From assembly GCA_049289295.1 (NCBI GenBank), contig JBATLL010000124.1, forward strand, positions 144,303-208,302: DNA of 64,000 nucleotides, in the 5' to 3' direction. The notes under the pieces were generated by a model. It ran no database searches, was not told the DNA's origin, and worked only from the letters and a program-made list of their open reading frames with translations. The position numbers were made by a program, and so were the translations under genes. Positions 63,774 to 64,000 of the stretch are shown here, one piece after another. Source of the stretch: BOKV01 sp049289295 (lineage in GTDB: Bacteria > Pseudomonadota > Alphaproteobacteria > Rhizobiales > Rhizobiaceae). How positions within the stretch are numbered: the first letter of the stretch is position 1; each line of letters begins with the position of its first letter.

Positions 63774-64000
63774 CTGGCCTTCCAGAATTATTTACGATTC
63801 ATCAATCAATTGGGCGGGATTCGGGCAAGAGCTCATGCCTGCCCCATTTCGGCCATGCTGCATTGCACAATGCGCATTGCTGGCATGCAATATCAGCCCT
63901 TCCTAATGAATGAAATCGGCCTATATCTGTTTCATCACACGCTGATTGGCGTGAAACGGATTTTCGCCTGCCCAACCACGGCGCGGGCGCATCACAAGGA

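Overview
The window looks like a GC-rich (about 60% by eye) alphaproteobacterial chromosome or megaplasmid segment, most like Hyphomicrobiales (Rhizobiales/Phyllobacteriaceae-type). The reasons are the density of TRAP and branched-chain (Liv-type) ABC importers, the M81 peptidase and Mgs/Glx-like genes, a class-III aminotransferase and an E. coli-type hpa meta-cleavage cluster. This assignment is inference from gene content. Coding density is high, with many ATGA or TGATG stop/start overlaps. I see no transposase, integrase, CRISPR array or rRNA; a 3'-conserved tRNA-Gly-like remnant lies near 15.4 kb.

Layout. (1) 1-5423, plus: end of an enoyl-CoA hydratase, a CaiB/BaiF CoA-transferase, a second crotonase, then a TRAP transporter (P-Q-M). 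(2) 5428-14529, minus: one operon with an FAD amino-acid-oxidase-like enzyme, a second TRAP transporter, an M81 (MlrC-like) metallopeptidase, an alpha/beta hydrolase, an ornithine-cyclodeaminase-family protein and IlvD. A divergent XRE-cupin regulator (14640-15242) sits behind three copies of a 16-bp TTTTCCAATTGGAAAA-type palindrome. (3) 15.2-22.9 kb: a gene-poor gap with the tRNA-Gly-like sequence; an ECF sigma/anti-sigma pair followed by a secreted fasciclin protein with an ECF-like promoter; an MBL-fold hydrolase with a class-III aminotransferase; and adenine deaminase behind a hairpin-rich leader. (4) 22.4-28.5 kb: homoprotocatechuate meta-cleavage (hpaR, hpaF-E-D, a second unrelated extradiol dioxygenase, FAH-family hpaG, hpaH), without hpaI or hpaBC.

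(5) 28.5-46.8 kb, the most interesting part. A Liv-type ABC importer is followed by a bacterial microcompartment (BMC) operon encoding BMC-P, BMC-H and BMC-T shell proteins, a CoA-acylating-type aldehyde dehydrogenase, an opine-dehydrogenase-like protein with an encapsulation-peptide-like N-terminus, a malate/lactate-dehydrogenase-like protein with an extra N-terminal domain, RidA, and a PuuA/GmaS-like glutamine synthetase broken by a one-base frameshift. Beside it lie a sarcosine-oxidase-like FAD enzyme, two class-I glutamine amidotransferase-like (PuuD-like) hydrolases and a split glutamate-synthase-like trio (GATase-II, GXGXG, FMN domain). A GntR/FCD regulator is present, and matching 20-bp palindromes occur upstream of the BMC operon, both ABC importers, the trio and the regulator. 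My reading is a metabolosome coupled to gamma-glutamylation-based amine degradation.

(6) 46.8-58.9 kb: a second Liv-type importer operon carrying N,N-dimethylformamidase-like large and small subunits (the small one fused in frame to the LivM-like permease but with its own Shine-Dalgarno), a LuxR-type regulator and an amidase. Divergent from it is an unusual fusion of a kynureninase-like PLP enzyme and a kynurenine-formamidase-like cyclase. Amide hydrolysis here could feed amines to the BMC pathway (inference). (7) 59.0-64.0 kb: a DUF616-like glycosyltransferase with an FkbM methyltransferase, a 3-oxoacid CoA-transferase (A/B), and another amidase-signature enzyme.
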